A stretch of DNA of 64,000 nt from a bacterium UBP14_UBA6098 (GTDB lineage Bacteria; UBP14; UBA6098): positions 89,158 through 153,157 of the forward strand of contig DIWU01000011.1 in the NCBI GenBank assembly GCA_002428525.1, written 5' to 3'. The stretch's first letter is position 1. Each line of letters opens with the position of its first letter. Of the stretch, positions 1 to 10,086 are shown piece by piece. The translations under genes and the position numbers were made by a program. The notes below the pieces were generated by a model. It did not search any database and was not told where the DNA came from. It saw only the letters and a list, made by a program, of their open reading frames with translations.

Positions 1-705
1 CGCATCGATATGAGCGAGTATATGGAAAAATTCTCAGTAAGTCGGCTGATAGGCGCCCCCCCGGGCTATATCGGCTACGACGAGGGCGGACAGCTCACCG
101 AGGCTGTCAGGCGCCACCCATACTCGGTCGTGCTTTTCGACGAGATCGAGAAGGCGCACTCGGAGGTCTTCAACCTGCTACTTCAGGTCTTCGACGACGG
201 CAGACTCACAGACAACAAGGGCCGAACGGTTAGCTTCAGAAACACGATTCTGATCATGACATCGAATATCGGAAGCCGAATGATCAGTGAAAAGACCCCC
301 GAGCAGTCGATGGATAAGGTCGAGGCCGAGCTTATGCTCCTTCTTCGAAAAACCCTCGCACCGGAGTTCCTCAACCGAATCGACGATATTATTGTCTTCT
401 CCCCCCTGTCCCCGGAAGCGGTTGTCGAGATCGTGAAACTGCAATTCGCTCTACTTAACAAGCGCCTCTCCGAGAAGAATATCTCGCTCGAACTGACCGA
501 ACGCGCCGCGAAACACCTCGCCGAGGAGGGCTTCGACCCGACCTTCGGCGCGCGGCCGATAAAGAGGTTGATCAACCATACAGTAGCAAAGGCGGTCTCG
601 ACCGAGATTTTAAGGGGATCGCTTCTTCCGGGGGCCACAGCTAAGATCGATATAGTTGAGGGCGAGATAGTAATCGTCAAGGCCGGCTCGAAAAAGACGC
701 GCTAA
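1..705 (+). CDS. clpC: ClpC-type AAA+ unfoldase, C-terminal part (5' truncated by window edge)
   Basis: The reading frame is already open at base 1, so the gene begins outside the window; the first methionine at base 10 is internal. What remains is the second AAA+ module: the pore-loop region with GAPPGYIGY, Walker B (VVLFDEIEKAH), sensor 1 (ILIMTSNIGS), the arginine-finger stretch EFLNRIDD and sensor 2 (GARPIKR), followed by the small D2 subdomain. In this family the hexamer unfolds proteins and feeds them to ClpP in the cytoplasm. SEYMEKFSVSRLIGAPPGY matches ClpC/ClpB; with the N-terminal half and middle domain missing I cannot formally separate ClpC from ClpB, but ClpC fits better. The next gene, coaE, has its own promoter directly after the stop. 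Confidence 0.9.
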   Translation, partial: RIDMSEYMEKFSVSRLIGAPPGYIGYDEGGQLTEAVRRHPYSVVLFDEIEKAHSEVFNLLLQVFDDGRLTDNKGRTVSFRNTILIMTSNIGSRMISEKTPEQSMDKVEAELMLLLRKTLAPEFLNRIDDIIVFSPLSPEAVVEIVKLQFALLNKRLSEKNISLELTERAAKHLAEEGFDPTFGARPIKRLINHTVAKAVSTEILRGSLLPGATAKIDIVEGEIVIVKAGSKKTR

Positions 706-711
706 ACTTGC

Positions 712-739
712 TTGACATAATTGCCCCAATAGATAATAT
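712..739 (+). promoter_or_regulatory. Sigma-70-like promoter for coaE
   Basis: The -35 hexamer TTGACA (712-717) and -10 hexamer TAATAT (734-739) are 16 bases apart, in the gap between the clpC stop and the coaE start. The predicted leader is about 25 bases. Confidence 0.6.
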
Positions 740-771
740 TTTCATCGGAATTACATTCTCGAAAGGTTTTT

Positions 772-1383
772 ATGGTTCTCATCGGTGTGACCGGGCCGAT
801 CGCTTCCGGTAAATCCAGTGTGTGCAATACTTTTTGCGAGATGGGCGCTATGCTCATCGACGCGGATAAAATCGGGCACGAGGTCCTCGAAAGGCCGTCA
901 ATTAGAATTAAACTCCTCGAGTTCTTCGGCGATGATGTGATCAGGGACGATGGTTGCGTCGATCGCGAACGTATCTCGCAGATCGTCTTCTCGAATCCGG
1001 AGGCCCTCGAGTGGCTTGAAAGGCTCAGTCATCCGGTTCTTGTCGAGGAAATCCTACTGAGAATCCGCGGACTGCGCGAGAGCCGCTTCCCGGGGGCGAT
1101 AGTCCTCGATGCCGCTATGCTCCCGAAATGGCCGGAAGTATTGAAACAGCTCGATTATCTAATCCTACTCCAGTCGCCGAACTGGCAAAGAAGCAACCGC
1201 CTTGTCAGGGAACGCGGCTTCACGCAAAGCCAAGCCGAGCTTCGAATGAATTCACAGGAGTCGATATTCAATAGCCTTACTTCGCAATTAGATTATATCA
1301 TAAAAAACAACGGCGACCTTCAGGAATTACGCTCGAAGGCCATGAAGGTTTGGCTCGATATTCGCCACGGAAAGCCCCAATAA
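772..1383 (+). CDS. coaE: Dephospho-CoA kinase
   Basis: Catalyses the last step of coenzyme A synthesis, ATP-dependent phosphorylation of the 3'-hydroxyl of dephospho-CoA, in the cytoplasm. The 203-residue length is normal for the family. The N-terminal P-loop GVTGPIASGKSS (residues 5-16) is followed by the family motif DADKIGHEVL (about residues 31-40). A lid region rich in arginine (RLVRERGFTQSQAELRM) lies near residue 143. The gene is single, between clpC and the giant Ig-like gene, with a promoter at 712-739. Confidence 0.93.
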   Translation: MVLIGVTGPIASGKSSVCNTFCEMGAMLIDADKIGHEVLERPSIRIKLLEFFGDDVIRDDGCVDRERISQIVFSNPEALEWLERLSHPVLVEEILLRIRGLRESRFPGAIVLDAAMLPKWPEVLKQLDYLILLQSPNWQRSNRLVRERGFTQSQAELRMNSQESIFNSLTSQLDYIIKNNGDLQELRSKAMKVWLDIRHGKPQ

Positions 1384-1439
1384 TTCGGCTAAACCCTTCT
1401 CAATGATAGATTCCCTCGAGCTGTCGGCCTTTCGACCTC

Positions 1440-1467
1440 TTGACTTTATTATTAAAAGAATTATAAT
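1440..1467 (+). promoter_or_regulatory. Promoter for the giant Ig-like protein gene
   Basis: TTGACT (1440-1445), 16 bases, TATAAT (1462-1467). The rest of the 195-base gap (1384-1578) holds no gene; it would form a leader of about 140 bases before the GTG at 1612. A short hairpin AACGC/GCGTT followed by TTT (about 1495-1511) could be a weak coaE terminator or leader structure. Confidence 0.6.
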
Positions 1468-1611
1468 ATTTTAATTAGTAGATGACCATTCGAGAACGCA
1501 TCGCGTTTTTGAATAACCCATGATTAACAACATCGCGGTGTCGGTTGTTCGATTGTTTCATCTCGGTTTATTTGTGGATTGTCTTTCCATCTATTAAATA
1601 ATGAGGCCCCG

Positions 1612-4600
1612 GTGACACCTCGGTTCTATCGGTTCGTGTTTTTATTGATCTTGATCGCCGCCCTCTCCGGCGCGCCGCCCGGGCCGTCGGTCGCACTGAA
1701 ATCCCCCCTCGACGGGACTTGGGCGGGTTGTAGCTTCCAAAATGTATCCTTCCGAATCACAGACATCGAGGGAATCGACCCCAACTCGATCCGCGTCCGA
1801 ATTGCGGGTGTGCTATACAGCATGCCGGATCCGGTCTTTCTCTATTGGGACGGCGACTCCATCCTCAGATTCACTCCAATGGCCCCCTTCCCAAACGGCG
1901 GCACCGTCAATATAGATTTTCTCGAGGTTCGTGATCTCGGGGGCACCTCGATGCCCACCCCGCTTTCATGGTCTTTCAATATCGATTTCGACAAGCCCTT
2001 CTGTGTAGCCGAAACCCGCGAGCCTATTCCGGACACAACGGTCATTACCGTCCGCCCCACGATTAGGATCGAAGTAAAGGACACGACCAGCGGAATCCCG
2101 CCCTCGGGGCTTTGCCTATGTTTCGATTCGAGAAACTATTCCTGCCCGGGGGACAGAAACAGCGGCTATTGCCTCGATGTTAGCACCGAGCATATCAATT
2201 ACGACGGCGATTTCTTCACCATCGTCACCGCGGGGCTCGGCGTGGCGTTTCAAAATGAAGATTCCGTGACGGTCCGCCTTCGCAAGGCGATTGATTATGT
2301 GCCTCAAGGCGCCGATGTCTGCGGGCCGAACTGGATCGACACTTTGAATCCTGCGCTCGAGTGGAGCTTTCGCGTGGATATTACCGGGCCGAGATCGACA
2401 CTCCTTTTCCCAAACGATGGCGATACTATCGCATGCGACACGCTCATCATCAAGCTCGAGGATTTTTCGCCGATTAATGTTGCCTCCTGCCGCCTTCGAC
2501 TCGGGCCCGGCCTTGCAACGGTTGGAACCAGCCCCTACCTCACTGCCTTCGGCGACACCGTTGTCTATTCCGGCACCGGCACCGCCGAATTTTACCCAGA
2601 GGGGCAGATCTCTGTTTATGTCAATAGCGTTCGCGACAGCGTGGGCAATTCGAGCACCTATATCGGCGGCGAACATATGGAATGGCGATTTGTGGTGGAT
2701 AAAACCCCCCCCTCGGCGTGTAGCCCCTCGCCCTCCGCCGGCGGCCTCTCCGCGGATGACTCACCGACTATCTCGTTAGCTTTGACCGATAGCATTTCCG
2801 GAATAGACCCGACAAGTATAGTTTTCACTATCGACGGAACGCCGTTTCCCTTCACCTCGCCGGCGGTGACATGGGACGGCTCCGTCGCACGCTTTCTTCC
2901 CTCGCTTGTCGGTATGGCTTGGGACGACGGCGACTCGGTTTATGTCTGCGTGGTTGCCTCGGATAAGGTTCGCGCCGACAGGTGCGGCCCGAACACGATG
3001 CCCGCCTTTTGCTGGAATTTCCTAATCGATCAGGGCGGCCCCATCGTGCATATCCTCGCGCCGCCGATGAATACGATCACCGCTTGTTCCCTACAGCAGG
3101 TGCGTATAAGGATTTACGACTACTCGGGCGTTGATATCTCGACACTACAGCTTTCGGTTAACGGTGCGATCTTCACCGGCCTCGATCATTCGGTCTATTC
3201 GCACGACACATTGACCTTCACCCCGACAGTCCCCTTCATTGACGGCGATACTGTCGATGTGGTTGTGCTCGCTGTCCGCGACTCGACCGGAAACGACATC
3301 GCGGCGCCGGTTTCCTCGAGATTCATTATCGACAGAAGGCCGCCGTCGATCACCTCGATCGTGCCGCCCCCGGGAAGCACAATCGCCCATGGAACTGAAC
3401 TGATATTCCATATAGTCGATGCGATCGCCGGGGTGAGATCGACCGATTTTTCAGCATCGGTGAACGGCGCCGCTTTTCCTTGGCCGACCGGCTTTATCTG
3501 GGACGGCGCAAATCTCCGCTTCGACTGTTCCATCGCGGAACCGTTCGATGACGGCGATACAATCGAGTTTTGCCTGCAATTCTCCGATATAGTCGCTCCC
3601 GAGTTCTGCGGCCCGAACGGCTCGGACACCTGCTTTGTCCTCTATTACGACGCCTCGGGGCCTTCAGCGGAATTGATCTATCCCCCTGACCGCTCGATCA
3701 CCGCTTGTGCCGACGGCGAGATCGTTATTCTCCCATCATCCGACCTGCCGATCGATTTCTCGACGCTACGACTCCGCATCGACGGCGCGCTTTACGACAC
3801 CTCCGACGGCGAGGTCTCGCTTCGAGGCGACACGATTGTCTTCGTTCCATCGACACCGTTTCCTCATCGAGACACCGTCGAAATCGCGCTACTCGCCCTC
3901 GATGACATCCTCGGGAACGGACTTGTCGGCATGCCGCTCGAATGGACAGTCTTCATCGATATCATGCCTCCGGAGATCAGCTCGATTTCGCCGCCCGCGG
4001 GTGAGTTCCCCGCCGGACCGATGGTTGTCTCGGCGGCGCTTCGGGATTTCCCCTCGGGGGTCGATGAGGGCTCGATCGTCGTGACGGCGGATGGAATCGC
4101 TTACCCCTTCGGCGATCCCGCGCTCGAATGGGACGGTGTGCGGCTTTATTTCGATTTTGAAACTGCCGGAGTTTCGGTATCGGAGGGTGAACCGGTGATT
4201 TTCTGTATCGGCGCTCTCGCAGACAACGTCGATTCCGGCCTTTGCGGCCCGAATATCGGGCTCGCGGATACTTGCTGGGAATATCTCTTCGATCGCGAAG
4301 GGCCGGCGGCGAGGCTGTTATCCCCGGCCGTCGGGGCTATCTCATCCTGCGAGGAGATCGCGTTTGTTTTCGAGATCACAGACCATTCAGGCATCGACGG
4401 TTCATCGATAGTTGTCATATTCGATGGCGGAGATTACACAATCGACGATCCGGCGCTCGACTGGACGCCCCCCTTCTGCACATTCACCCCCTTCGGCGAT
4501 TTCGGCCATGCCGACACGGTCTCCGCGACACTCGCCGAGGTTTCGGATATCTTCGGAAATCCCCTCGATTCGGCCGATGCGATTTTTGCTTTTTATATAA

Positions 4601-7600
4601 TCGATATCGAACCTCCGGTCGTCGAATCGCCCGATCCGCCGAACCTATCGACTGTATCTGACCCCAGTCAAATCATCTCGCTGAGGGCCTCGGATTCGCC
4701 GGCGGGAATAAACCTCGACTCGGTGGTTTTGCAGGTCGAAGAAACGGAATATCCGATGCCCTCCGACGGGCTCGAATGGCTCGGGGATCGGCTCGTTTTC
4801 GATCCGACCGAAGCGGGAATCTCCTTTGCCGACGGCGACACCGTCGAGGTTTGCCTCAACTCGCTAACCGATGCACCGGACACCTGTCACCCAAACGAGA
4901 TTAGCGAACCATTTTGCTGGAGATTCTTCATAGATCTCGCGGGGCCGGTCGCGAGGATAAAGCGCCCCCTTCCGGATAGTTGGGTTGCCTGCGCTCATCC
5001 CGAACAAGCCATCCTCGCAACGGTGAAGGACAACGATGGGGTCGTTCCCTCGAGCATCCGCCTGCGCGTCGATGGCGAGGAGTTCGATATCGCTTCGCCT
5101 GCGATGTCGTTCTCCGACTCGATGTTAACCTTCGTGCCGGAATCGCCTTGGCTCGACGGCCAAACCGTCTCCGCGGAACTATTTGCCGCTGAGGATTCGA
5201 CCGGAAATCCCCTCGTAAATCCACTCTCGTGGCAATTCTACATCGACAGACAACCTCCCCGATGTAGCGAGCCCTACCCGCCGGACGGTTCCACGATCCC
5301 CCCGCCGGACAGCATCAGCCTGCGAATCAGCGACGGCGGTTCCGGTGTTGCCGAGTCGGCCCTCACGCTCTCGGTGAACGGGACTCCCTTCACGCTCGCC
5401 TCGGGATTGCACTGGGACGGCGAGTTTGTCTCGCTGACCTCCGCGGTCGCCCTGTCCGGCCTTTCCGGCGTTGTCGAGCTATGTCTCGATGCACCGCTCG
5501 ACAGACCGGATTACTGCGATCCGAATATCGGCGAGCGATTCTGCTGGTCGGTCGAGATCGACGACGGCAACCCCTCCGCGCGGCCCATCGCGCCGCGTAA
5601 CGGCGATTTTGTGGCTTGCGTCCCGGGAAGCCAATCTATTCTGATCTATCTTCACGACGATTTCGGAATCTTGCTCGACAGTATTGTGCTAAATATCGAC
5701 GGCGAGCTTGTCGAATTCTCCGACGGATCGCTTAGTTTCACCGACTCCCTGCTCCGATACACACCGCCGATTCCGTGGATGGACGGCGACACTATTTCGG
5801 TTCAACTTATAAGCGCGCCGGACAGCTTCGGCAATCCGGTCTCGCCGATCTCATATGTTTTCTATATCGACCGTTCCTCGCCGGAGCTGTTCTCAGTCGC
5901 CCCGACCCCCGGCGCGACTATCTCCCCTTCGGCGACGGTGATTCGCGCCGGACTCCACGACAGGCTGAGCGGAATAGACCCGAGTTCGATTATCTTCCGG
6001 ATCGACGGCACCGATTATCCCTTCGGCTCTCCGCTCGGACCTATATGGTCCCCCTCGGAATCGACCGCAGTGATGAGCCTCGCAAGAGTCCCACACAGCG
6101 GGGGGCGTATAGAGGTCTGTATCCAAGCGGACGACAGACCCGATCTTTGCGGCCCGAATCGATTTATCGACTGCTTCGATTATATGGTTGACGACGACGG
6201 CCCCACCCTGCTCCTCGAGTCGCCGGCGCTCTATTCGTGTTCTTCGTGCTCGCTTCAGGGCTTTCGCGCCCTTCTCAACGACGAATCAATGATCGACGAC
6301 ACCACTATCGCCTTCCGCGTCGATGGCGAGCTTTTCACCTCCGCCTCGAGCGAGGTTGTTTTCGCCGCAATCGATAGGCGGGTTTATTTCGTCCCGTCGA
6401 GTCCTTGGACGGACGGTTCCGTCGTTCGAATCGATTCCTTTTATGTCGCCGATATTCTCCATAACTGGGGCGAAGATCTCCTCGACCTCGAATTCTATAT
6501 CGACCTCAAACCCCCGACTATTACCCCCCTGAGCCCGATTCCGGGCGGCTTCGTCTCGCGGCCGTCGCCGAGGATTCAGTTCATCGTCGCCGATTCCGGT
6601 TGCGCCGGAGTCAACCCGGCCTCGATTCGCTTCACCGTGGACGGCCGGATCTTCTCGCCCGAATCGTTGGGCGTGCACTATTCGCCGGATACTATCCGTT
6701 TCGAGGCCGGCGAGGCGGGGATGGTCTGGGAGGATGGCGACACTGTCGAGGTTTGCGTCATCGGGGCTTCCGACAGGGCTTTGTATTGCGGGCAGAATTT
6801 CATTCCCTTGCCGATATGTTGGTCCTTCACCATCAATACCTCCGGCCCGACCGCGGAGATAGTAACTCCGGCCTCGGGGCAATGGGTAGCCTGCGATTCA
6901 ACCGACCAACGGATTAAAATTTTCCTCGCCGACCCCGACGGCCTGAATCTCAATTCGATCTCGCTCATCGTCGAAGGGACGGAATTCACTATCGACTCGA
7001 TCGGCTTGAGTTATTCGACCATTTCTTCGGAGCTTCAGTTCACCCCCTCGATCCCTTGGCTCGACGGCGACACAGTCCGAGTTATACTTAATTCGGCCGA
7101 GGATTCCTATGGGAACGGTCTATCTGCGCCGCTTAACTTCGAGTTCTATATCGACCGCACTCCGCCGGAGACGACCTTCGTCTTCCCGACGGTGGGAATC
7201 GCGATTCACCCCGGATTGGCCTATATCGAGGTTGGAATCGAGGACCGGGGCGCGGGGATAGTCGATCGCTCGGTCTCGATCGCCCTCGATGGGATATGGC
7301 ACAGCCCGGGGGAACCGGGGATCGATTGGGTCGGTTCGAGGCTAATTTACGACGGCTCGTTGAGAGTGCCGCCCGATACGATCTTCGCCGGCGACACCGT
7401 GCTTATTTGCGTGATGGCCGACGATTCGACAACTCTTTGCGGGCCGAACACGATGATCCGTTGCTGGAATTATATTACAACCTCGAACGGCCCCTACGCC
7501 GAGCCGCGCTTCCCGGCCAACGGCGCAATCACAAGCTGTGCGGACACCGGCGTGCATATCTTCGTCTTCGACAGCGACGGCGACAATATCGTCCCCCCCT

Positions 7601-10086
7601 CATTCGTCACGATCATCGACGACACCTTCGTGATTCGCGGCACAGCCTATCCCTATGTCTTTTACTCGTGGAGCGACACGACGCTTTACATCGATGTCGG
7701 GCCGCACACCCACGGCGACACCGTCCATGTTGTCATCGACTCCGTCCGGGATATTTATCACGCACCGCTGACCTCGCCGTTTGCGCTGTGGTTCGTGATC
7801 GATATCGAGGGGCCGGAGATCCTTTCCGGTTGGCCGGCTCGCGATGAGGTTATTCCGCCGGGGAACCCCGACCTTGGCTTTGTATGCTCGGATTTCCCCG
7901 CTGGAATCGACCGGTCGAGGGGGATAATCTCGCTTTTCGGCCTCGACTATCCGATCGAGGGCGGCGCTTTATGGCGCGGCGACACATTACTCCTGCCGGG
8001 CGACTCCTATTCGCGGGACACGGTGCTTTCCGTCGGCGATTCGATTTGCCTCGGGATAACCCTGTTCGACCGCGCCGAGTATTGCGGCGCTAATATCTCC
8101 GTCACGGAATGGTGTTTCTCGGTGAATATCACAGCGCCGACTGCGGCTATCTTGACCCCCGAGGACGGCGCAATCACCTCCTGCGACGGCGGTGCAATTC
8201 GGATACTGATCCTCGACGACGACGGTCTCCGCTACGACTCATGCGGGGTGTATATCGACGGGATTCGGCGAACCACCGCCGACCCGCATCTGACCTTCAT
8301 CGGAGATACCCTTTTCTACAATAACCCCGGCGAGTTCGACCACGGGAACACAGTCCGCTTCTGGCCCTTCGCGAAGGATATATACGGCACGCCACTTCAA
8401 ACCGCGGACACCTTCACATTCGTGGTTGATAACCGCGCTCCCTCGGGGCATAATCAGATACCTCCGCCCGATTTTCAGGCCCTCGATTGGCAACAGCTTA
8501 TCGGCCTCATCCTAACCGACGAGATCGCCGGCGTCGAGGAATCCTCGCTTATTCTCCGCGCGACAACGCCCCGCTGGTCAAGGGATTTGTATATCGACAC
8601 GAACGGCGTTTCTTGGGTCGATTCGATTCTGACCTTCGATCCGCGCCTCTTTAACGGCGGAAGCGCTTGGGAACCCGCGCTCGACGACGAGCTTATCTAC
8701 TGGCACGAACTCGACACTGTGCAAATCCTCGTTTTCGCGGAGGATAAAGCCTGTTGTTGCGGGGCGAACGATACAGTTTTCGAATGGAGTTTCTCGGTTC
8801 TCGACGACGACACCGTTCCGCCGGCATTTTCGGGCATCCTGCCGACCGGCCTTTTGGATGGCTTCACCGAGTTCGTCACCGCAGTGATCGTCGATCCCTC
8901 GGGGATTTACGACGACTATACCGATATCGGCGGACAGGGCGTTTTCCTAATTTGGGATAGTGACGGCGACCTCTCCGACGGCGGGGAATCGATTGTTCAG
9001 ATGGAGCCTTTGGCCGGAGACACCTTCATCTCGATAGCCCCGATCGGGCCGTTCTTCGCCGGAGATTCGCCGATTCTGTGCATCTCGGCCTACGACAACG
9101 ACTTCGACTTCCAGCGCATCCTCGATCGAAGGCGTGGAATCAGCGACACGATCCGGCCGGAGCTATTCATCGGTCAAGGGCCGGTTGCGAGTATGATTTA
9201 CCCGTTTGAGGGGGTTTACTCCTCATGCGATAGCGGGCTTGTGATTATCCTGCTCCACGACGGACAGGGCGTTAACCCGGCCTCGATCCGCCTTTTGGTT
9301 GACGGCGAATCCTTTGTGATCGGGCCAAATCTGAGCTTCTCAAACGACACGCTCGTCTTCGCGCCTATCCGCCGTTTCGCCGACGGCGACCGGGTGACGG
9401 TTCGTTTGACCGCCGCCGAGGATTCCCTCGGATACGGCCTCGACTCGATTTACGAATGGCATTATCATATCGATCTCTCCCCACCCGACATTGAGGCGGT
9501 CGGCTTTTCGCCTCTATTATCGCAATCTGTGACCGCGGAAATCCTTTGGCGAATCAGTGATAACGGCGCCGGCGTTTTCGACTCCTCGATCGCGATCCTA
9601 ATCGGAGATGCCCGATTCGATGTATGGCATCCGCTCATCGATTGGGATGGCGAGCTACTGACCTTCGACCCGGAATCATTGGGCTTTTCTCTCGAGGATT
9701 CGACCGAGATATGCATCTCGGCCTGCGATCTGTCTGAAATTTGCGGAAGAAACTGCCATGACCCGGTTTGCATTACAGTCCGCCGATCGAAAACCACGCC
9801 CTGCGAGGTTTGGCCGATCCCCTTCACACCGAACTCCGACGGCGCGAACGATGTTGTATGGTTCGAATTCCCCGGGATGGAATTCGAGCCGGCGACTATC
9901 GAGATTTACAGCCTTGAAGGCAAAAAGGTCTTCGCCGAGGATTTCCATCCCGCCTCACCCCAAACCTCGATTCGGTGGGACGGCGTTTCATCATCCGGCC
10001 GGCGCGCCACACCCGGGACATATATCTACCTCATCATTAAAGAAAACGAGATCCTCTGTAAAGGGACACTCGTCCTTGTCCGCTGA
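1612..10086 (+). CDS. Giant secreted protein with tandem alternating Ig-like domains and C-terminal sorting domain
   Basis: About 2,824 residues. I chose GTG at 1612 because GAGG lies 6 bases before it and it leads straight into a signal peptide (positive FYR, then a hydrophobic FVFLLILIAAL stretch); an in-frame TTG at 1579 would add 11 residues. The body is about 12 pairs of two alternating ~100-residue Ig-like modules. Type A opens with GPxAxIxxP and a Cys (TACxx/SSCxx) and ends FYID. Type B opens PPxIxxxxPP, contains SGIDPSSI and a VCVxxxD...CGPN...CW cysteine set. One pair near residue 2450 is degenerate. The last ~90 residues (WPIPFTPNSDGANDVVW ... GTYIYLIIK) are a CHU_C/FlgD-like domain as used for type IX secretion sorting. 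Probably a long cell-surface filament or adhesin; the ligand is unknown. The stop overlaps the rsmD start by one base. Confidence 0.85.
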   Translation: MTPRFYRFVFLLILIAALSGAPPGPSVALKSPLDGTWAGCSFQNVSFRITDIEGIDPNSIRVRIAGVLYSMPDPVFLYWDGDSILRFTPMAPFPNGGTVNIDFLEVRDLGGTSMPTPLSWSFNIDFDKPFCVAETREPIPDTTVITVRPTIRIEVKDTTSGIPPSGLCLCFDSRNYSCPGDRNSGYCLDVSTEHINYDGDFFTIVTAGLGVAFQNEDSVTVRLRKAIDYVPQGADVCGPNWIDTLNPALEWSFRVDITGPRSTLLFPNDGDTIACDTLIIKLEDFSPINVASCRLRLGPGLATVGTSPYLTAFGDTVVYSGTGTAEFYPEGQISVYVNSVRDSVGNSSTYIGGEHMEWRFVVDKTPPSACSPSPSAGGLSADDSPTISLALTDSISGIDPTSIVFTIDGTPFPFTSPAVTWDGSVARFLPSLVGMAWDDGDSVYVCVVASDKVRADRCGPNTMPAFCWNFLIDQGGPIVHILAPPMNTITACSLQQVRIRIYDYSGVDISTLQLSVNGAIFTGLDHSVYSHDTLTFTPTVPFIDGDTVDVVVLAVRDSTGNDIAAPVSSRFIIDRRPPSITSIVPPPGSTIAHGTELIFHIVDAIAGVRSTDFSASVNGAAFPWPTGFIWDGANLRFDCSIAEPFDDGDTIEFCLQFSDIVAPEFCGPNGSDTCFVLYYDASGPSAELIYPPDRSITACADGEIVILPSSDLPIDFSTLRLRIDGALYDTSDGEVSLRGDTIVFVPSTPFPHRDTVEIALLALDDILGNGLVGMPLEWTVFIDIMPPEISSISPPAGEFPAGPMVVSAALRDFPSGVDEGSIVVTADGIAYPFGDPALEWDGVRLYFDFETAGVSVSEGEPVIFCIGALADNVDSGLCGPNIGLADTCWEYLFDREGPAARLLSPAVGAISSCEEIAFVFEITDHSGIDGSSIVVIFDGGDYTIDDPALDWTPPFCTFTPFGDFGHADTVSATLAEVSDIFGNPLDSADAIFAFYIIDIEPPVVESPDPPNLSTVSDPSQIISLRASDSPAGINLDSVVLQVEETEYPMPSDGLEWLGDRLVFDPTEAGISFADGDTVEVCLNSLTDAPDTCHPNEISEPFCWRFFIDLAGPVARIKRPLPDSWVACAHPEQAILATVKDNDGVVPSSIRLRVDGEEFDIASPAMSFSDSMLTFVPESPWLDGQTVSAELFAAEDSTGNPLVNPLSWQFYIDRQPPRCSEPYPPDGSTIPPPDSISLRISDGGSGVAESALTLSVNGTPFTLASGLHWDGEFVSLTSAVALSGLSGVVELCLDAPLDRPDYCDPNIGERFCWSVEIDDGNPSARPIAPRNGDFVACVPGSQSILIYLHDDFGILLDSIVLNIDGELVEFSDGSLSFTDSLLRYTPPIPWMDGDTISVQLISAPDSFGNPVSPISYVFYIDRSSPELFSVAPTPGATISPSATVIRAGLHDRLSGIDPSSIIFRIDGTDYPFGSPLGPIWSPSESTAVMSLARVPHSGGRIEVCIQADDRPDLCGPNRFIDCFDYMVDDDGPTLLLESPALYSCSSCSLQGFRALLNDESMIDDTTIAFRVDGELFTSASSEVVFAAIDRRVYFVPSSPWTDGSVVRIDSFYVADILHNWGEDLLDLEFYIDLKPPTITPLSPIPGGFVSRPSPRIQFIVADSGCAGVNPASIRFTVDGRIFSPESLGVHYSPDTIRFEAGEAGMVWEDGDTVEVCVIGASDRALYCGQNFIPLPICWSFTINTSGPTAEIVTPASGQWVACDSTDQRIKIFLADPDGLNLNSISLIVEGTEFTIDSIGLSYSTISSELQFTPSIPWLDGDTVRVILNSAEDSYGNGLSAPLNFEFYIDRTPPETTFVFPTVGIAIHPGLAYIEVGIEDRGAGIVDRSVSIALDGIWHSPGEPGIDWVGSRLIYDGSLRVPPDTIFAGDTVLICVMADDSTTLCGPNTMIRCWNYITTSNGPYAEPRFPANGAITSCADTGVHIFVFDSDGDNIVPPSFVTIIDDTFVIRGTAYPYVFYSWSDTTLYIDVGPHTHGDTVHVVIDSVRDIYHAPLTSPFALWFVIDIEGPEILSGWPARDEVIPPGNPDLGFVCSDFPAGIDRSRGIISLFGLDYPIEGGALWRGDTLLLPGDSYSRDTVLSVGDSICLGITLFDRAEYCGANISVTEWCFSVNITAPTAAILTPEDGAITSCDGGAIRILILDDDGLRYDSCGVYIDGIRRTTADPHLTFIGDTLFYNNPGEFDHGNTVRFWPFAKDIYGTPLQTADTFTFVVDNRAPSGHNQIPPPDFQALDWQQLIGLILTDEIAGVEESSLILRATTPRWSRDLYIDTNGVSWVDSILTFDPRLFNGGSAWEPALDDELIYWHELDTVQILVFAEDKACCCGANDTVFEWSFSVLDDDTVPPAFSGILPTGLLDGFTEFVTAVIVDPSGIYDDYTDIGGQGVFLIWDSDGDLSDGGESIVQMEPLAGDTFISIAPIGPFFAGDSPILCISAYDNDFDFQRILDRRRGISDTIRPELFIGQGPVASMIYPFEGVYSSCDSGLVIILLHDGQGVNPASIRLLVDGESFVIGPNLSFSNDTLVFAPIRRFADGDRVTVRLTAAEDSLGYGLDSIYEWHYHIDLSPPDIEAVGFSPLLSQSVTAEILWRISDNGAGVFDSSIAILIGDARFDVWHPLIDWDGELLTFDPESLGFSLEDSTEICISACDLSEICGRNCHDPVCITVRRSKTTPCEVWPIPFTPNSDGANDVVWFEFPGMEFEPATIEIYSLEGKKVFAEDFHPASPQTSIRWDGVSSSGRRATPGTYIYLIIKENEILCKGTLVLVR

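Noticed and set aside
2116..9948. Many antisense and alternative-frame open stretches within the giant Ig-like gene
   Set aside because: High GC third positions keep antisense frames open; compositions are Arg/Ser-rich and show no domains.
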